64,000 nucleotides of DNA from Bugula neritina. Lineage: Eukaryota > Bryozoa > Gymnolaemata > Cheilostomatida > Bugulidae. Every line of letters starts with the position of its first letter. The first letter of the stretch is position 1. The position numbers and the translations under genes are program-made. Shown here piece by piece: positions 12,611 through 25,455 of the stretch. The DNA lies in contig OZ037770.1 in NCBI GenBank assembly GCA_964035545.1, positions 11,336,463-11,400,462 of the forward strand, written 5' to 3'. A model generated the notes under the pieces. That model was not told the DNA's origin and did no database searches. It saw nothing but the letters and a program-made list of their open reading frames with translations.

Positions 12611-15142
12611 CTAATATTGAAAACTTCTTTTAGTTTTAATGTCATCCAGAATTGGTTGCAGATCTTCATCGGGAAATCTATCTTCCATGCTGCAAAAGAA
12701 AGATAACTTTACACTCACCATTATGTTATATGTGCACTTTTCTACCTACATGTAAAGCAGTGTATTGTAACATCAAGGCAAACAGCAAATAAGTTAAACT
12801 CTTAGATACCATATGAAGAATATAAATTCTGAATCGTTATCCCCCTTCGGCTGAAAATAATAGCTTGCCATTATGCATTCTATGAAGCATAGGTTATTTG
12901 TGGGAGCAGCCGTAGTCTAGTGGTAAAGCACTGGCTTAGTAAACCGAAGTCAGTAGTTCGAATCCCAGTAAAGGCTATTGGTGATGTTAGGAAGAGCATC
13001 CAGTCATAATTGCTCCTTTGTCACAATAGAAAATATGTCCTTAACCCGTATTAAAAAATCCTTTCCACTGGGAGTTCTTACAAGGATGGTGATTATAAAC
13101 CCATGTAACTATAATGCTAATTGTTTATCAGACAGCTATTGGACATAATGTCATAACCGACTATACAAATTGTAAGTTTACAACAGATAATCAGACACCC
13201 ACTCAGTAATAATAACCAATAATAATAATCAATAATCAATAGTGAGAGCAGACCTGGGAATGAGAGTCTTGGCCTCTTCTGCTGTCTCTGGCGCTAAGTT
13301 AGCCAACGCTGCCAGCTCAAACTTGTGGACTCTTTTCTGCCGCAGAAGCCTGGAAGGAATGCACCACACAGATAATAATACAGAACAAACTTGTATTATT
13401 AACACAGAGCAACCAGAACTTCAGAATAAGTGTAAAGACTCACACAGTGTTTAACCATCTGTTATTTTGTTATTTATATTCAAACAATGACAAGGCAACT
13501 CCATCACAAACAACGAATTATGAAAATTGAAATGAATCAAAAGTAGTTTAAAAACTGTCATTTTGTCTAAAAACAAAAAGCTTGGAAAATTTTTTTTCTT
13601 TGATGAAAAGTAAATAAATTGAAATGCCATCATACTTACTCTCTTACAGCTGATATAGTTTCCTTATTTTTATATTTACTGAATCTCTGGGCATAGCTGA
13701 GTGTCTTAGTGAACACCTTCGACAGTTCCTGTTCCTCGTCAGCCTCTTCATTCTGCTTCTTCCTGGAAATTTATTACTTAAAAATATAAATGTAATTTCA
13801 AGTAAGCGGAAATATAGCCTATAGTCCTACATATTTTATTATTAACTTGTAGGACATCTAACATGATTACAGCCTGTCTAGAAAAGCACTGCTTAATATA
13901 TAGATGGGTGTTGAGTAGTGTTGCAATATTAAGTACAGACATAATAGTTGATTCACTATACATAAGGAAAGGCAGCAGAAGATTGCAGTTATTAATAAAT
14001 CAAGAGCTGACATCACAAGAGTTAATATAAACATGTTTATTCATCATCAAACACATGACAATAAATACAACTTCAACACAACACCTGCTGGCAACTTTAA
14101 CCAACGCTTATAAACAAAATATCAACATATACCAAAGGTCTTTCAGCTTTTTTAGAGTGCCAAATACAACAAAAACAAATTTCTTGAAACCTAACATGCC
14201 ACAATCAGTAAGTGACATCTTGCCACTTAAGGGCACCTGTTTGTAAGAGTACCTGTGATCTAGCAGCATGTGCACCTCTGAAACCAGGAGTGTCTCAGCA
14301 TTTTCAAATTCTGAAAAATATCAACCAAATTAAATGACACACACAGAGCAAAGAATAAGTGATTACATCTATGTGCAACATATCTACTATCTTTAAAATT
14401 TAATTTAAATGCATGAAAGCTTTCTAAAGGTTTCTTTTATGCTGTTTTGGTAAAAGATGCTATTATTGTTACTTAATTGACAACTGATTGATGCTTAATA
14501 ATTTTATAATTCTAAGAAGAAAATATTATCATTCAGAACAGCCCAATCACTGATCAATAGCATTTGTGTATAAGTTCATTAATTATTATTAAGCCCACCT
14601 TTCCAAATTTTCTTCCAATATGCAATAGCAATTGATTACCTAGAGAAGACAATTTACTACTAAACTCTGATGACCAATTTACAAAGAAAAAAAACAGTAA
14701 AAAATGTTTAGTCTTCAAACTATTCTACAAGTGATCTACTAGCAATAAGAGTTGAATTTAACTCCACATAATATAAGTTACCCAATAGAGTTTAACACTA
14801 AATTACTAATGTGATTTTCATAAAGTTATTTTTATTTTAATTTATTAAAATTATTTAAATACTTGATGCTTTTCTAAAGCAATCAAACTTTCTCAGCTTT
14901 TGGATTTGTGAAATTATAATAAATTACATTTTAGACTTTGAAACATTTGATTCAATAAATAGCATTAGATGACTTGAGACAGGTATAGAATTAATGTATG
15001 TATATGTATCCAATTGTACTAAATTAAATGGTTGATCAGTACATATAAAGATGTAAAAAGATAGGCTATTACCTTTAGGGAATTTCAGTTCACCTGCGTC
15101 TTCTTCAACTTGATCATTTGGAAGAGCATTGGATGTCGCCAT
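12611..15142 (-). CDS. POLR2D: DNA-directed RNA polymerase II subunit RPB4
   Basis: Five exons on the minus strand: 15142-15073, 14310-14253, 13762-13640, 13349-13254 and 12689-12611, giving 141 residues; human POLR2D has 142. Order of recognisable blocks: [12 protein letters not shown], then [20 protein letters not shown], then [15 protein letters not shown], then [20 protein letters not shown], then the C-terminal [17 protein letters not shown]. These match the family almost residue for residue. RPB4 pairs with RPB7 to form the stalk of RNA polymerase II and acts in initiation, transcript exit and mRNA export in the nucleus. The ATG at 15142 is chosen because the family starts there, with an acidic N-terminus. 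Intron 4 holds a tRNA-derived SINE in the opposite orientation. No anomaly in the coding sequence. Confidence 0.97.
12901..13030 (+). repeat. tRNA-derived SINE with intact A and B boxes
   Basis: The A box reads TAGTCTAGTGGTAAAGC and the B box at 12,956-12,965 is GTTCGAATCC. They are followed by a non-tRNA body with GAAGAGCATCCAGTCATAA. Minus-oriented relatives sit at 23,733 and 54,076. It lies in POLR2D intron 4, antisense to the gene. Confidence 0.8.
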
Positions 15143-17949
15143 AAATAAACTGCAAATTTAAGTTTTTAAAATTGGATTACAGCTGTCACTATTACCACCA
15201 CTGTTTACCTATGTCCTATCTTGAACAATCTACAAATATAGATATAATTTTTTTTCAATAAACTTAAAACACAATTTAAAATTAAAGGACTCACCTAAAT
15301 AGATTCGATGATATATTTAGGTCAAACCAATGTGCTTAAGTATAGTGATTGTATAGACAAATTTATCGTTCATATCAGCAGATTGAATGATAGAAATAAT
15401 TAACCATGGTGGTAAAATATAGCTAGTAAAAAAGGTGACAATAATTCAACGCTTGTCATTTAAACAGCTAAAATTTACAAAACATATTTTAAAAGCAAAT
15501 CAAAAACAGAATATATCAAATTTCACTAAAGTTGGTTATCATCTAAATAAAAGTGTAAAAAATCGTCTAAGAGGTAGTTTAAAAACAAAATAAAATTAGA
15601 AGATGATCAGTAGAACAAAAGAAATCACTAGAATATCAAAAACAATTACTAATACTAATAGCCTCTCGATATTCTGCTAACCATATACTCAATCATAGAA
15701 AGATAGGCATTCTCACATTGACATAGTCATATGGCATGCTTATAGGACGTATTTACATCAAAGTAAAAGTAAATTAGCCAAGTATAAAGTAATAGCAATT
15801 ATTCAAAATTTATGTAAAGATAAATATGAATATTAGTATGACCATATATTTATGATATCACTTTACGTTTATGGTGAACTTTACAGTTAATATAATTATT
15901 TCAATTAAAACTAAAAGTAAATTAGAGATTTAAATAATTATCTATTTATTTTTAGTATTGCGCCTATGCTAAGCTGACTGAAAGTGAAATAAAATGTTGA
16001 ACAATCAGCATTCACATCACAATAAAATTAAATATAATTTCACATGGCAGTAAGCATTAGTATAACAAATACGATATCAGTATGAGTATCATCTGTTTGA
16101 ACAGGCCTCCAGCACTGGTGGCCAAACTCACTAAATGTGAGTGGTGGAAAATCAAGTCAATGTCACTTTCAGTATCAGCCTATTACTATCACTGCCAGTG
16201 CCACCATGACAATAGTCCCTCAGTCTAAAACTGAGATTCAAATATATAGTGATATAAATATGGCTTAGCAATAACGCAGTTAACGGATATATTACTATTG
16301 AACACTACTAGCTGTAGACGTAGTGCCTGCGACCACAGCTCAATAATTGTGCTAATACTAATAGTAATACTTACACTTATACTTATTTATATTATTATTA
16401 ACTTATACTTATAGCTTTAGTTTATATTCTATAGACTTATACTTATAGTCAATACTCAATAGACATAGTCATACTCATTCTCATTACTCATACTGACACA
16501 CTCACAGTGACAGTCACACTCACAGTGAAACTAAAAGTAAATAGCAAAATTAAATTTTCCCCAAGTTCAACTCTAAACTAAATAAAGTTGATATTCATTC
16601 AATTTTAACTTAAATTTTAAGTCATCTTTAACTGTTAATGTTAAGACGTTACTCACACTCACTCACACTGTAATTATCATAATATTATTATTATGCTTAT
16701 CAATATCATTATGATTATGAATACCTATCAAATTCAATATGAATGTGATTAATCATTAAATTTATTATTAATATCATAAGTATTATAAAGTCAAAGTGAT
16801 TATCATTAACCCATTATGATTATCATTATGACAAACTGAAACTCAAAGTTGAAACATGAAATTGAAAGTCAAAGTGTCTATTCGGTAACGATGATAATCA
16901 TAATCATAATGATTTACTTCGATAGTGTTTATCAATATTAAAACATAAATTTGTTTGAAATTTCAAGAACGCAAAGCTTTCAACTTTCACAATTACTATC
17001 ACAACGATTGTCATTATAATTGTGGTTTTATTCATAATGATAATGGTAATCATAAACATAATGATATTCATTATCAATATCATGGACTTGAATCGAAACT
17101 ATTTCAATTTAAATGACATTGATTTGGATCATTTCTGAGAAATCCTTTAGAAGTTTATTGGGTGGATCCCAAACATCCTACATAAAATGTTGTAAGTTAA
17201 GATTTAGGCTTATTACACAACTAATACAATATTAAGCTTTGTACGAATAAAATATATGGTGTCACGTGATCAATCACATGATAGCGTATTCAAATTGAAG
17301 TTGAGAAAATTAAATTAAGTTAACGCGGTTTCACTTTCTTCAAGTTAAGTAGTCAGCTCAAACTAAATCGTTGGATTGTGCACGTCATTAGCTCAATGAA
17401 TAAAATTGCTGTTCAGCATTCAAAACTCAAGTCACGTCGTTGAAAAGTGATAAAATGATTTGCACCTGCAATTATTATTAACAACTTCAACTTGAGCTTT
17501 GAGGTGAACCCGGTGCAGATGTTCATGTACTTGTAGATCAACTAATTTACTAATAGTAATACTATCACTATGACTATCAAGTATAAAAATAATGATGATC
17601 ATGATCATAATAATTATAATATGATATCAACTTTACTACTCATAATCATACACTGATAGTGATAGTAATAGTTATACAGTTTTTAAAGCTAATCTTGATT
17701 TTATGCAATTTTAATTTACCATAACCATTATCATTTATGATTATGAATATGATTATCATTAAGTTTGACATTATGAATATTTTTCTGATTATGATTGTTA
17801 ATATCCATTATAATTTTTTTGTATTTATATGAAGTTTTTAATTTGTTTTTGAATTTGATTGCATTTGTTAAGCCTAATGACTAAAGGTAAATACTAAAAT
17901 AGTATTAATTATTAAACTTATTAGTAATAGTATTACTATTAGTATTAAT
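15143..17949. other. Gene-poor, low-complexity region upstream of POLR2D
   Basis: No open frame of interest. The POLR2D promoter should lie just above 15,142. From about 15,650 to 17,950 the sequence is a patchwork of short imprecise motifs (ATTATNAT, ACTTATA, CACTCACA and their complements) with many local palindromes, resembling a decayed simple-repeat field rather than unique DNA. Confidence 0.6.
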
Positions 17950-18480
17950 ATTGATATTGATGCTGCACAAGCCTGGTCACAGAAATGGAAAATCAAAATG
18001 ATGTTTGCATCTAACTCATGCCACGCAATGGCTTTCAACAAATCAAGCGAGACACCTGCTCATAAACTGGGTAATAACTAATAATTATAATGTCACCCCT
18101 TGGACAGAAAAGACTCACTATCTTGGTGTCACACTCTAGGAAAAAGTTGGACCAGCTCATTGCTTGAAAAGCCAGCAAATCGACCAAATTTGTGGGATTA
18201 TTAAACACAAGCTACACTCTGCAGCTGCCAAAAATCAATTGTTGGCATACCAGAGCATGGTGGCACTTTATGGGATCCCATCAGCCAGTCGGCCGTTGAA
18301 TCTATCAAAATTATTCAAAGAATACTGGAAATCTTCTCAAACTTATCCCGCTATAACCCAGAAAAATGACATTACTACAAAAGTTCTAGAAAATGAAGCC
18401 TTCAGTAATACTCTATCTTCTAGTTATGATGAAATCATTAGCAACTGGTCAAACACGACCACCAAAGCTACAAGCAAAGG
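17950..18480 (+). pseudogene. Relic of a non-LTR retrotransposon reverse transcriptase
   Basis: Frame pieces resemble the end of the RT domain in Jockey/CR1-type elements. At 17,956 a piece reads DAAQAWSQKWKIKM (family: D-x-x-A-x-x-W-x-x-KWxMxFN, then KCxxM), then CHAMAFNKS. A stop follows, then YLGVTL-type sequence near 18,120, then CGIIKHKLHSAAAKNQLLAY (family: LGFxxRNL...K...AYKxLVRP). Stops and frame changes separate the pieces, and there is no YADD motif or endonuclease nearby, so this is a dead 3' fragment. A 106-residue open frame at 18,164-18,484 is part of it. Confidence 0.55.
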
Positions 18481-18843
18481 ATAGTTGACATCAAAGTCTG
18501 TTTACCACATTTTTTTTCTTGAACAATGCAAGACTTGAGAATAAATACTTCTAAGGAACAACAGATCAGCAATGTTCTGATTCACTGACACGCTTACCAT
18601 TGGCTTAAATTACACTATTAGAAGCAAACGCGTCAGTTTATTTAGTAGTGCCGTTACGCTTTAGTAGTTTTTGTAGTTGATCTAATCTTTCACTCTGTAG
18701 AACATAACTATGAACTTTATTGAATTCAATAAAAAGTTTTATGGACTAGAATTCATTTCAAGTCTTCAAATTTACTAAAAAGCTTCCAATAACAAGATTG
18801 TTGAAATATTTTTTGTAGATTCCTGCAGCTGTGATTTAGTAAA

Positions 18844-21800
18844 ATGGCAACCTCAGAACGCACGCCATTGTTGGTGAACTCACAATTATCTGGCAGCTAT
18901 GCTCCACATTTTACTCCGGTAAGATTTTGTAATTTATTATTTTTGAACTTTGAGAACTTCTAGTCTGCAGTTTTATAATCATATTATAGAATGAATAAAA
19001 TTTCCTGAACATTTGTGATTTGTAATGATTTATTTGAACAAGGATCATTCAATAAAATCTTTTTTTAAATAAGTTGACCCCGCTGAATCTAGCGAAACTA
19101 GGTTTCAGCCTTGATTCTAATATTTTGTAGATTCATCGCATGTTGTCATGCAAGATATTTATGTTTAAAATACGCTTAAGAAATTTAAATATTTTTTAAT
19201 TTTACAGGTTGCCAGTGGTTGGCTGTATTTCTCTATTATCTCTTGTGTTATTGGAACATCTTTCTCATTTGGATACTCTTTGGGCTGTGTCAACACACCT
19301 GCTGTGGTAAATAAGGGCTAATTTCATGTAAATAAAGAAATCTGTTGGCGAAGCTAACCTAGCAGCTAAAATGGATCCAATTTTAATACACTTGATTATT
19401 TGTTATGTTATTACATTATAGTTTAATCATTTAAAGTATATATGATTTTCAAGCCTGACAGTGTTTTTTATGATTAAACTTGTAAATTTAAATATTAATA
19501 ATATTTGTTCCTAAAAACATGAAGCTCTTTTGAAGAACTTTTAAATCATGTATATGTATGTTTATAACAACTACTTGCTACTACTTGCCATCATTTGACA
19601 GGTGATTCAAAATGTCTTTAAAGAATGGTATCACGATGCTTATGATTCATCCATGCCATCATCTTTAGTGACATTGATTTGGGCATTTACTGTCAGTGCT
19701 TACTGTCTGGGTGGTCTTATTACTGGCTGTTTTGGAGGACTATTAGCTGACAGGTTTGGCAGGTTAGTTGACAAGTCCAGCAAGTGTGTGCTTTCAAAAT
19801 AGCTAGTTTTGAGTGTGCATACTGTGAAAATGGTCAGCTTTTCAAGACACAATAAGGTTTATGTGCAAAATCTTTGCCCTGCTTATGGGTGGCTAACTTG
19901 CTCAAATATCGAAAAGTATAAAAATAATAATATTAAGACAAGATAATTTTTGAAAAAGAGGTTCAATTATGTTCTGTGATCATGGGTATTTTCTCAATGT
20001 TAATTTTATCTTAAAATCTCCATAAGAACGTAATACGATTTTCATCATTGTGATCAGAAAGAAGGCGCTGATGGTTGGAAATATTCTACAGATTGCATCT
20101 ACTCTACTCATGTTTTCCAGTAAATGGATTCAACGTTATGAAGTTATTATTGTTGCTAGACTGATATACGGCTTTTATGGAGGTAGGCTTGTATCATATA
20201 GATTGATATATTATGAAGGTAATTATATTTAATGAATCATCACCCCAAACAGCTGCTAGACTTATTAAATTTTTTTATATGCTTTAAAATGCTATATATT
20301 TTGTGTTCTGGCTGAAATAGTGGCATTGCTTACGTTAGCATTTGACTAATGCAAATTTCTAACAGTTGGCAAGATATAATAATGGATGCCATGTAGTTTC
20401 CTAACTAGATGAGTAATATAAATTATGGCACGTGTGACATTAAACACAAATTATTATACTCAGTAACATATAAATGAATTTATCAAGTAACATATAAACT
20501 GACTATCTTCTGCAGGAATTGCTACGGTTATCACACCCATGTACCTCAACGAGATCGCCTTGCCCTCTTTGAAGGGGAAGGTAGGAACTATAAATCAGCT
20601 AATGGTGGTAATCTCTCTCACTCTCTCGCAAGTACTTGGTCTTCCTCAGCTACTGGGAACTGCTGAGCGGTTTTATTACCTCCTTGGTGAGAAATATCTC
20701 GTGTAGACAATGCTATAGGTGCCTCTTAGTTTTAACTCACAACGTAATTCATGCTTCGTCCTTATATGGGCTCTTCTCATGGTAATTGCAAAATTTTAGA
20801 TAGTTCTAGTTATGGTTGTACTAAGCAATGAAAGATCCACAGTATAGTGGTTAAAGAGCTAATTATGAAAGTTATTAATTTACTAGACAGTATAACTGGC
20901 CAGAGCAGAAGTACATATTGCTATTCTATTATCTTCTATTGATCTTATAATTGTTTCTAATATGTCTGACAGCGTTGCCGGTGGTAACTGGAGTACTTCA
21001 TTGGCTGATGTTTGCCTTCTGTCCTGAGAGTCCATCTTGGTTGTATCTGTTTAAGAAGGATAAAGAGGGTGCCAGAGCTGGTGGGTGTTGCTAACTTAAC
21101 TCTTGCAATATGCTTTTTCTTACAATAATTGTCCCTAATTTTACAATTAATATACCTTACCAGATCTTACAACTAGAGGTATTGAATTATGGGCAACTAT
21201 TTTTGTAGTTTGTGCAATAACATTTCTAGTCAATCATTGTCACATCACTATTACCATGTTATAAATTGTAACTTTATAACTATTCTCATAGAATACATTC
21301 CAGTCAACACGGCTACTACTTTTGTTTACTTGTAAATGTGCTATGGCAAAATATCTTTAAGTAAAACTTTTGTTTTTTAAATAATAAACAAGTTTTATTA
21401 TACCAGGTTGAAGGTCTGTTTATTTTATCTACATACAGTGTTTCTATTATTCTTTATTTTGCAGCATTGGAAAAACTTCGACGTAACTCCGATCTCAGTT
21501 TTGAGTTAGATGAGTATCACAAACAGGAAGTGCAGATGACGTCTGCCGCTCAGGTGTGTTTAAAACTCACTTGTCATCTTTTGTTCCATGTGTTATACCA
21601 CCTGCTACTTGTTGGCAGGTGTCTGTCAGTGACATGGTGTGTTACCTGTTGACAGGTGTCTATCACTGACATGCTGTATGACTTTTTGGCATGTGATTGT
21701 CATTGACATGCTATATTACTTGTTGGCAGGTGTCTGCTATTGACATATTATATTACTTGTTGACAGGTGTCTATCACTAACATGTTGTATCACTTGTTGG

Positions 21801-24699
21801 CATGTGATTGTCATTGACATGCTATATTACTTGTTGACAGGTGTCACTCACTGACATGCTGTACTACTTGTTGACAGCTGCTTGCAATTTGCATACTGTA
21901 TCACTTGTTGACAGGTGTCTGTCACTGACATGTTTACATCCTACAGAACTAGGCCATTGATAGTGGCATGCATCATGCACTGCTCTCAACAACTCAGTGG
22001 AGTCAACGCGGTTAGTAAATGGAATTTAAAGGAATACATAAAATAGTTTAGCCAACATATCAGCATTCAGTGTTGGTCTACTGCAAGGGCTGAAAAGTTG
22101 TAAGAGTTGTTTGTTTGTAACTGTTGAAAATATTTGCAATCACCTCAAATTTAATTAAAAAAGTAAATATGAGAAAGTTTTTAAAATATCAGTACTAGGC
22201 ATGTGGACTCACTCTAAAACCTGATTTTACTGTAACCTTGACCTTTGACCTTGACTTTGCAAACTGTAGAGCATATGCTGATTTGAACTTCATATTACAT
22301 TGTTTTTGTAATTTATATAGTTGTTTATGATTTAGAAAATAATATACTGGTATCTGTGTGATGAGATTCAATAACTACATCCGCATATTCTTGAATGACT
22401 TGTGGCACTTTCCCAGTCTCTATTCTAACACTAATTGCTAAAAGCTTTCCTCAGAGAGAGCACAACTTCCATCAGTTTCGTTTCCGCAGGTCATCTTCTA
22501 CTCGACGTCCATCTTTAGGACTGCCGGTTTGGCACATAATGACGCTCAGTACGCTACGCTGTCTCTGGGAGGCATCATGATCCTCATGACCTTCGTCTGC
22601 ATGGTGCTGGTGGATAAACTCGGCAGACGAACTCTACATCTCTCCGGACTGACTGGCTGTATAATCTCGCTGAGTTCTCTCTCAGTTTTCCTGACCGTAG
22701 AAAGGGTATGTGTTGAAGTTCTTTTGTCACTTGCCATGTTTTCTATCACTAACAGGCTTAGGACATGCTGTGTAGATCAAACATAAAGAAGTAGGGTAGA
22801 TATACTCGATGAGTTTAGACGATAACTTTCATAATATAAATGAGCACAGTTGTCCACAATGCCTTGTTGAAGGCCAAGGGTAAGTCCAAGGCCAAGTGTA
22901 ACTTGATAATATTTTTGGACGTTTATCTTTCTATATAGAGTGTATTTTACAGTGTCCAGCATTCTACACTGATTGAATTCAGTGCATTCGGAGTTCTCTA
23001 AAGCCGACTGGCTAGTAATCTTCAGGCTTTCATTTCAGCATAAAATATTTTTTAATTTTAGGTCATAAAATTTTTCACCGTCGCTTGAAAATATCAAGCA
23101 TCAACTTTCTAGAATTTGACTGACATCAAAATATATTTTCAACTGCCTTTGCTGTGTCGCTAAAATTGTACACAGAGCTATTTTCTACCATTATGTAAAT
23201 ATAATAAAAATAAAACATGTCAACTTCATACACAATGGATATGTAGTTTGAACTTATAATAAAAAATTGTCACTAGGATGATCTAGTGTAATGATATCTA
23301 CACCATATTCTGTTTCAGGATAGTCCAGGTCTAACTTGGAGTTGTCTCTGCATAGCCTCTGTGGGAGTATTCATTATATCCTTCAACGTAGGGCCAGGTA
23401 AGGGTTTTAGAAGTTGCTCCCTCTTTAACAGTCCTTATTCAACACTTTGCATACGTATTAGTATCTGTTTAGATATATCTTTATGGGTTAGCAATTAAAT
23501 AAAAAATAAGTGTAAGAGAAAAAATTTTATTTATCAAAGTAATATAATATTTCAGTAGTATTTGTAGGTTTTGCCAAATTTAGGTAAATGTTTAAAGATT
23601 TTTAATATAAGCATACTAAAAGAGATATGGAGTACCAATGCTGACACAAGTTTATAGTCTCCATTCCTTTGAAAAACCCTTGATAAAACGGGTTTTTATT
23701 AATTCAGGCTATGTACTTATTCAGATGGGGCATAGGAGCAATTATGACTAAATGCTCTTTCTAAAATCACCAATAGCCTTTGTTGGGGTTTAGTGACTTT
23801 TGTGCTTACTAGACAAACGCTTTAACTACTAGACCACTGCTTGTCCATAAGTTATAGAGTGCTAATACTGGAGACAAACTAGGGTTTTCCTGGAGTATTT
23901 TGTGTCTGTGGACAGAGTTTGCTCATATCATATTCTACGTTGTCGGCCAGTGATGACTGCAAAGTACTCTTGTTTTCTACAAATGTGTTTACTCTGCAAT
24001 CTCATCTGTACAGTTAGACTCTGTGATATATTGAACTGCCTTCTGTTGTCAGGTTCCATACCCTGGTTCTACACGTCTGAGCTGTTTGAGCCCAACTCTG
24101 CCCGGTGGGCTGTCAGCATCTCCATCGCTGTCAACTGGCTGTGTAACTTTGCTGTCGGGATCAGCTTCCTTCACTTGCAGGTGAGAGGGATTAACCAATC
24201 ATATGTCAGCAACACCACTTACTCAGCCAATCAGATGCCTGCAAACCTGCTTACTATACACACTACTTACTATACACATTACTTACTATACACACTACTT
24301 ACTATACACACTACTTACTATACACACTACTTACTATACACACTACTTACTATACACACTACTTACTATACACATTACTTACTATACACAGTACTTACTA
24401 TACACACCACTTACTATACACTACTTACTACACACTACTTACTATACACTACTTACTATACACACTATTTACTATACACAGTATATCTACTGTTCTAGGA
24501 TTGGCTGCAGGACATAGTTTTTGTCCCGTTCCTTGTTCTGGGAGTCATATTCTGGATATTCCTCTACGCCCGAGCTCCTGAGACGAAGGGGACGACCGTC
24601 CTTCAAATCACTCAGCATTACAAGACTCTATACGACATGCCCAACATGTTGATGAGGGAGAGACGCCACTACCAAGTGTTTCATGATGTTCAAACCTAA
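18844..24699 (+). CDS. SLC2A/GLUT-type facilitative sugar transporter, copy A
   Basis: Twelve exons: 18844-18918, 19208-19306, 19602-19762, 20058-20182, 20516-20686, 20973-21080, 21465-21553, 21915-22010, 22490-22705, 23319-23397, 24053-24180 and 24499-24699, giving 515 residues. Major-facilitator/GLUT hallmarks in order: FSFGYSLGCVNTP (TM1), LADRFGRKK (loop 2-3), GIATVITPMYLNEI, GTINQL (TM5), [18 protein letters not shown] (residues about 300-308, TM7), DKLGRRTL (loop 8-9), [16 protein letters not shown] (TM10) and RAPETKG (after TM12). The binding glutamines equivalent to GLUT1 Q161, Q282 and Q283 and N288 are present; N317 is Met and E380 is Asn. The N-terminus carries ERTPLL, an acidic dileucine of the type that sends GLUT8 to endosomes or lysosomes. 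Structure and phases equal copies B and C. Vertebrate class cannot be assigned; substrate unknown. Confidence 0.94.
21612..21932 (+). repeat. 37-bp minisatellite containing the acceptor of GLUT A exon 8
   Basis: Eight head-to-tail 37-bp units starting at 21,612 (typical start TTGACAGGTGTCTATCACTG), with a ninth beginning at 21,908 that is the real splice acceptor and first 18 bases of exon 8. Spacing from first to ninth is exactly 8 x 37. Units 3 and 6 are near-identical and 1/4 and 2/5 also pair, so a 111-bp higher-order unit is visible. Most units carry an AG that could serve as a decoy acceptor. Confidence 0.92.
23733..23842 (-). repeat. tRNA-derived SINE, degraded, in GLUT A intron 10
   Basis: On the minus strand it contains TCTAGTAGTTAAAGCG (A box) and the body GAGCATTTAGTCATAATTGC, matching the copy at 12,901. 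The B-box region is eroded. Confidence 0.65.
24250..24488 (+). repeat. 16-bp minisatellite next to GLUT A exons 11 and 12
   Basis: About fifteen copies of TTACTATACACACTAC and variants fill the intron between exon 11 (ends 24,180) and the acceptor at 24,498. Open frames across it are by-products of the repeat. Confidence 0.92.
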
Positions 24700-24939
24700 T
24701 ACGTTATGGTGTCACCTTGCGAGTCTGATATTATATTGCCAATCAAATGCGAGTTCTTTGCGTACAGTACATCTTCCGTAGCTCACGGATCCATTTCTCA
24801 CGAAATCTCGTGGGTCTTGAGAAGGGCTTGAACTCCCATTTTGTGGGTTATTTATGTTTGTATAGAGACAAAATAGCCAAATGTAACAGATCCGTGAATT
24901 AAATTTGGTATTCTACTATGTAATAAGTTGAGGTTTGGA

Positions 24940-25095
24940 ACTGTAGCTCAGTGAGATACGGAGAGAGCACTGTATTAACATGTGTTTGGTAACCTTTGCA
25001 AGGTTACCAAACACATGGCTGGTCATATGCAAGTTTTTTTATATATTAATATGTGTTAGCAGCCTTCAAAAGGTCTCAAACACATAAAGGTTGGT
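24940..25095 (+). repeat. Perfect 18-bp hairpin with tRNA-like head, plus decayed second hairpin
   Basis: At 24,979-25,017 two perfectly complementary 18-bp arms (CATGTGTTTGGTAACCTT and its complement) flank a TGC loop. Just upstream, TAGCTCAGTGAGATACGG resembles a tRNA A box. A second, imperfect version (ATGTGTTAGCAGCCTT with AAGGTCTCAAACACAT) follows at about 25,050-25,087. I infer a SINE-like element with internal palindromes within the GLUT A 3' region. Confidence 0.7.
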
Positions 25096-25449
25096 TATGG
25101 GTTATGAGTAAAAGTTCTGTATTTAACCAAGTTCTACATTTTCAAAGTGCTCAAATAACTCCATATTTATTTATCTTAATGTAGGTTTTTCTGGTTGTTG
25201 AAAAAAAATTTGTTCAAGTTCACAAGCGTTTTAAAATGTCATACTACTTATTTGTATGTTTTCAACAAATTCTCCAGTTTTCTACTGTCGGCCAGTACAT
25301 GAACGTTTTATCATGTAACTTGTTTATCTAGTTTTACCCTGTCAGGGGTATGTTCCTAGTTTTATTCCTGTTTTTATACTTATTCATATGTCTCATTTGA
25401 TCTGAACTGCAATTCATTATGCAATTAGTTTTTCACCAAAGATGTTTAA

Positions 25450-25455
25450 AATAAA
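25450..25455 (+). terminator. Poly(A) signal AATAAA, possible for GLUT A
   Basis: Canonical AATAAA about 750 bases after the GLUT A stop codon and followed by T-rich sequence. Confidence 0.4.

Noticed and set aside
24203-24517. Open frames rich in Leu-Thr-Ile-His-Tyr following GLUT A exon 11
   Set aside because: Produced by the 16-bp minisatellite. The real exon ends at 24,180 with a good donor and exon 12 starts at 24,499, as in copies B and C.
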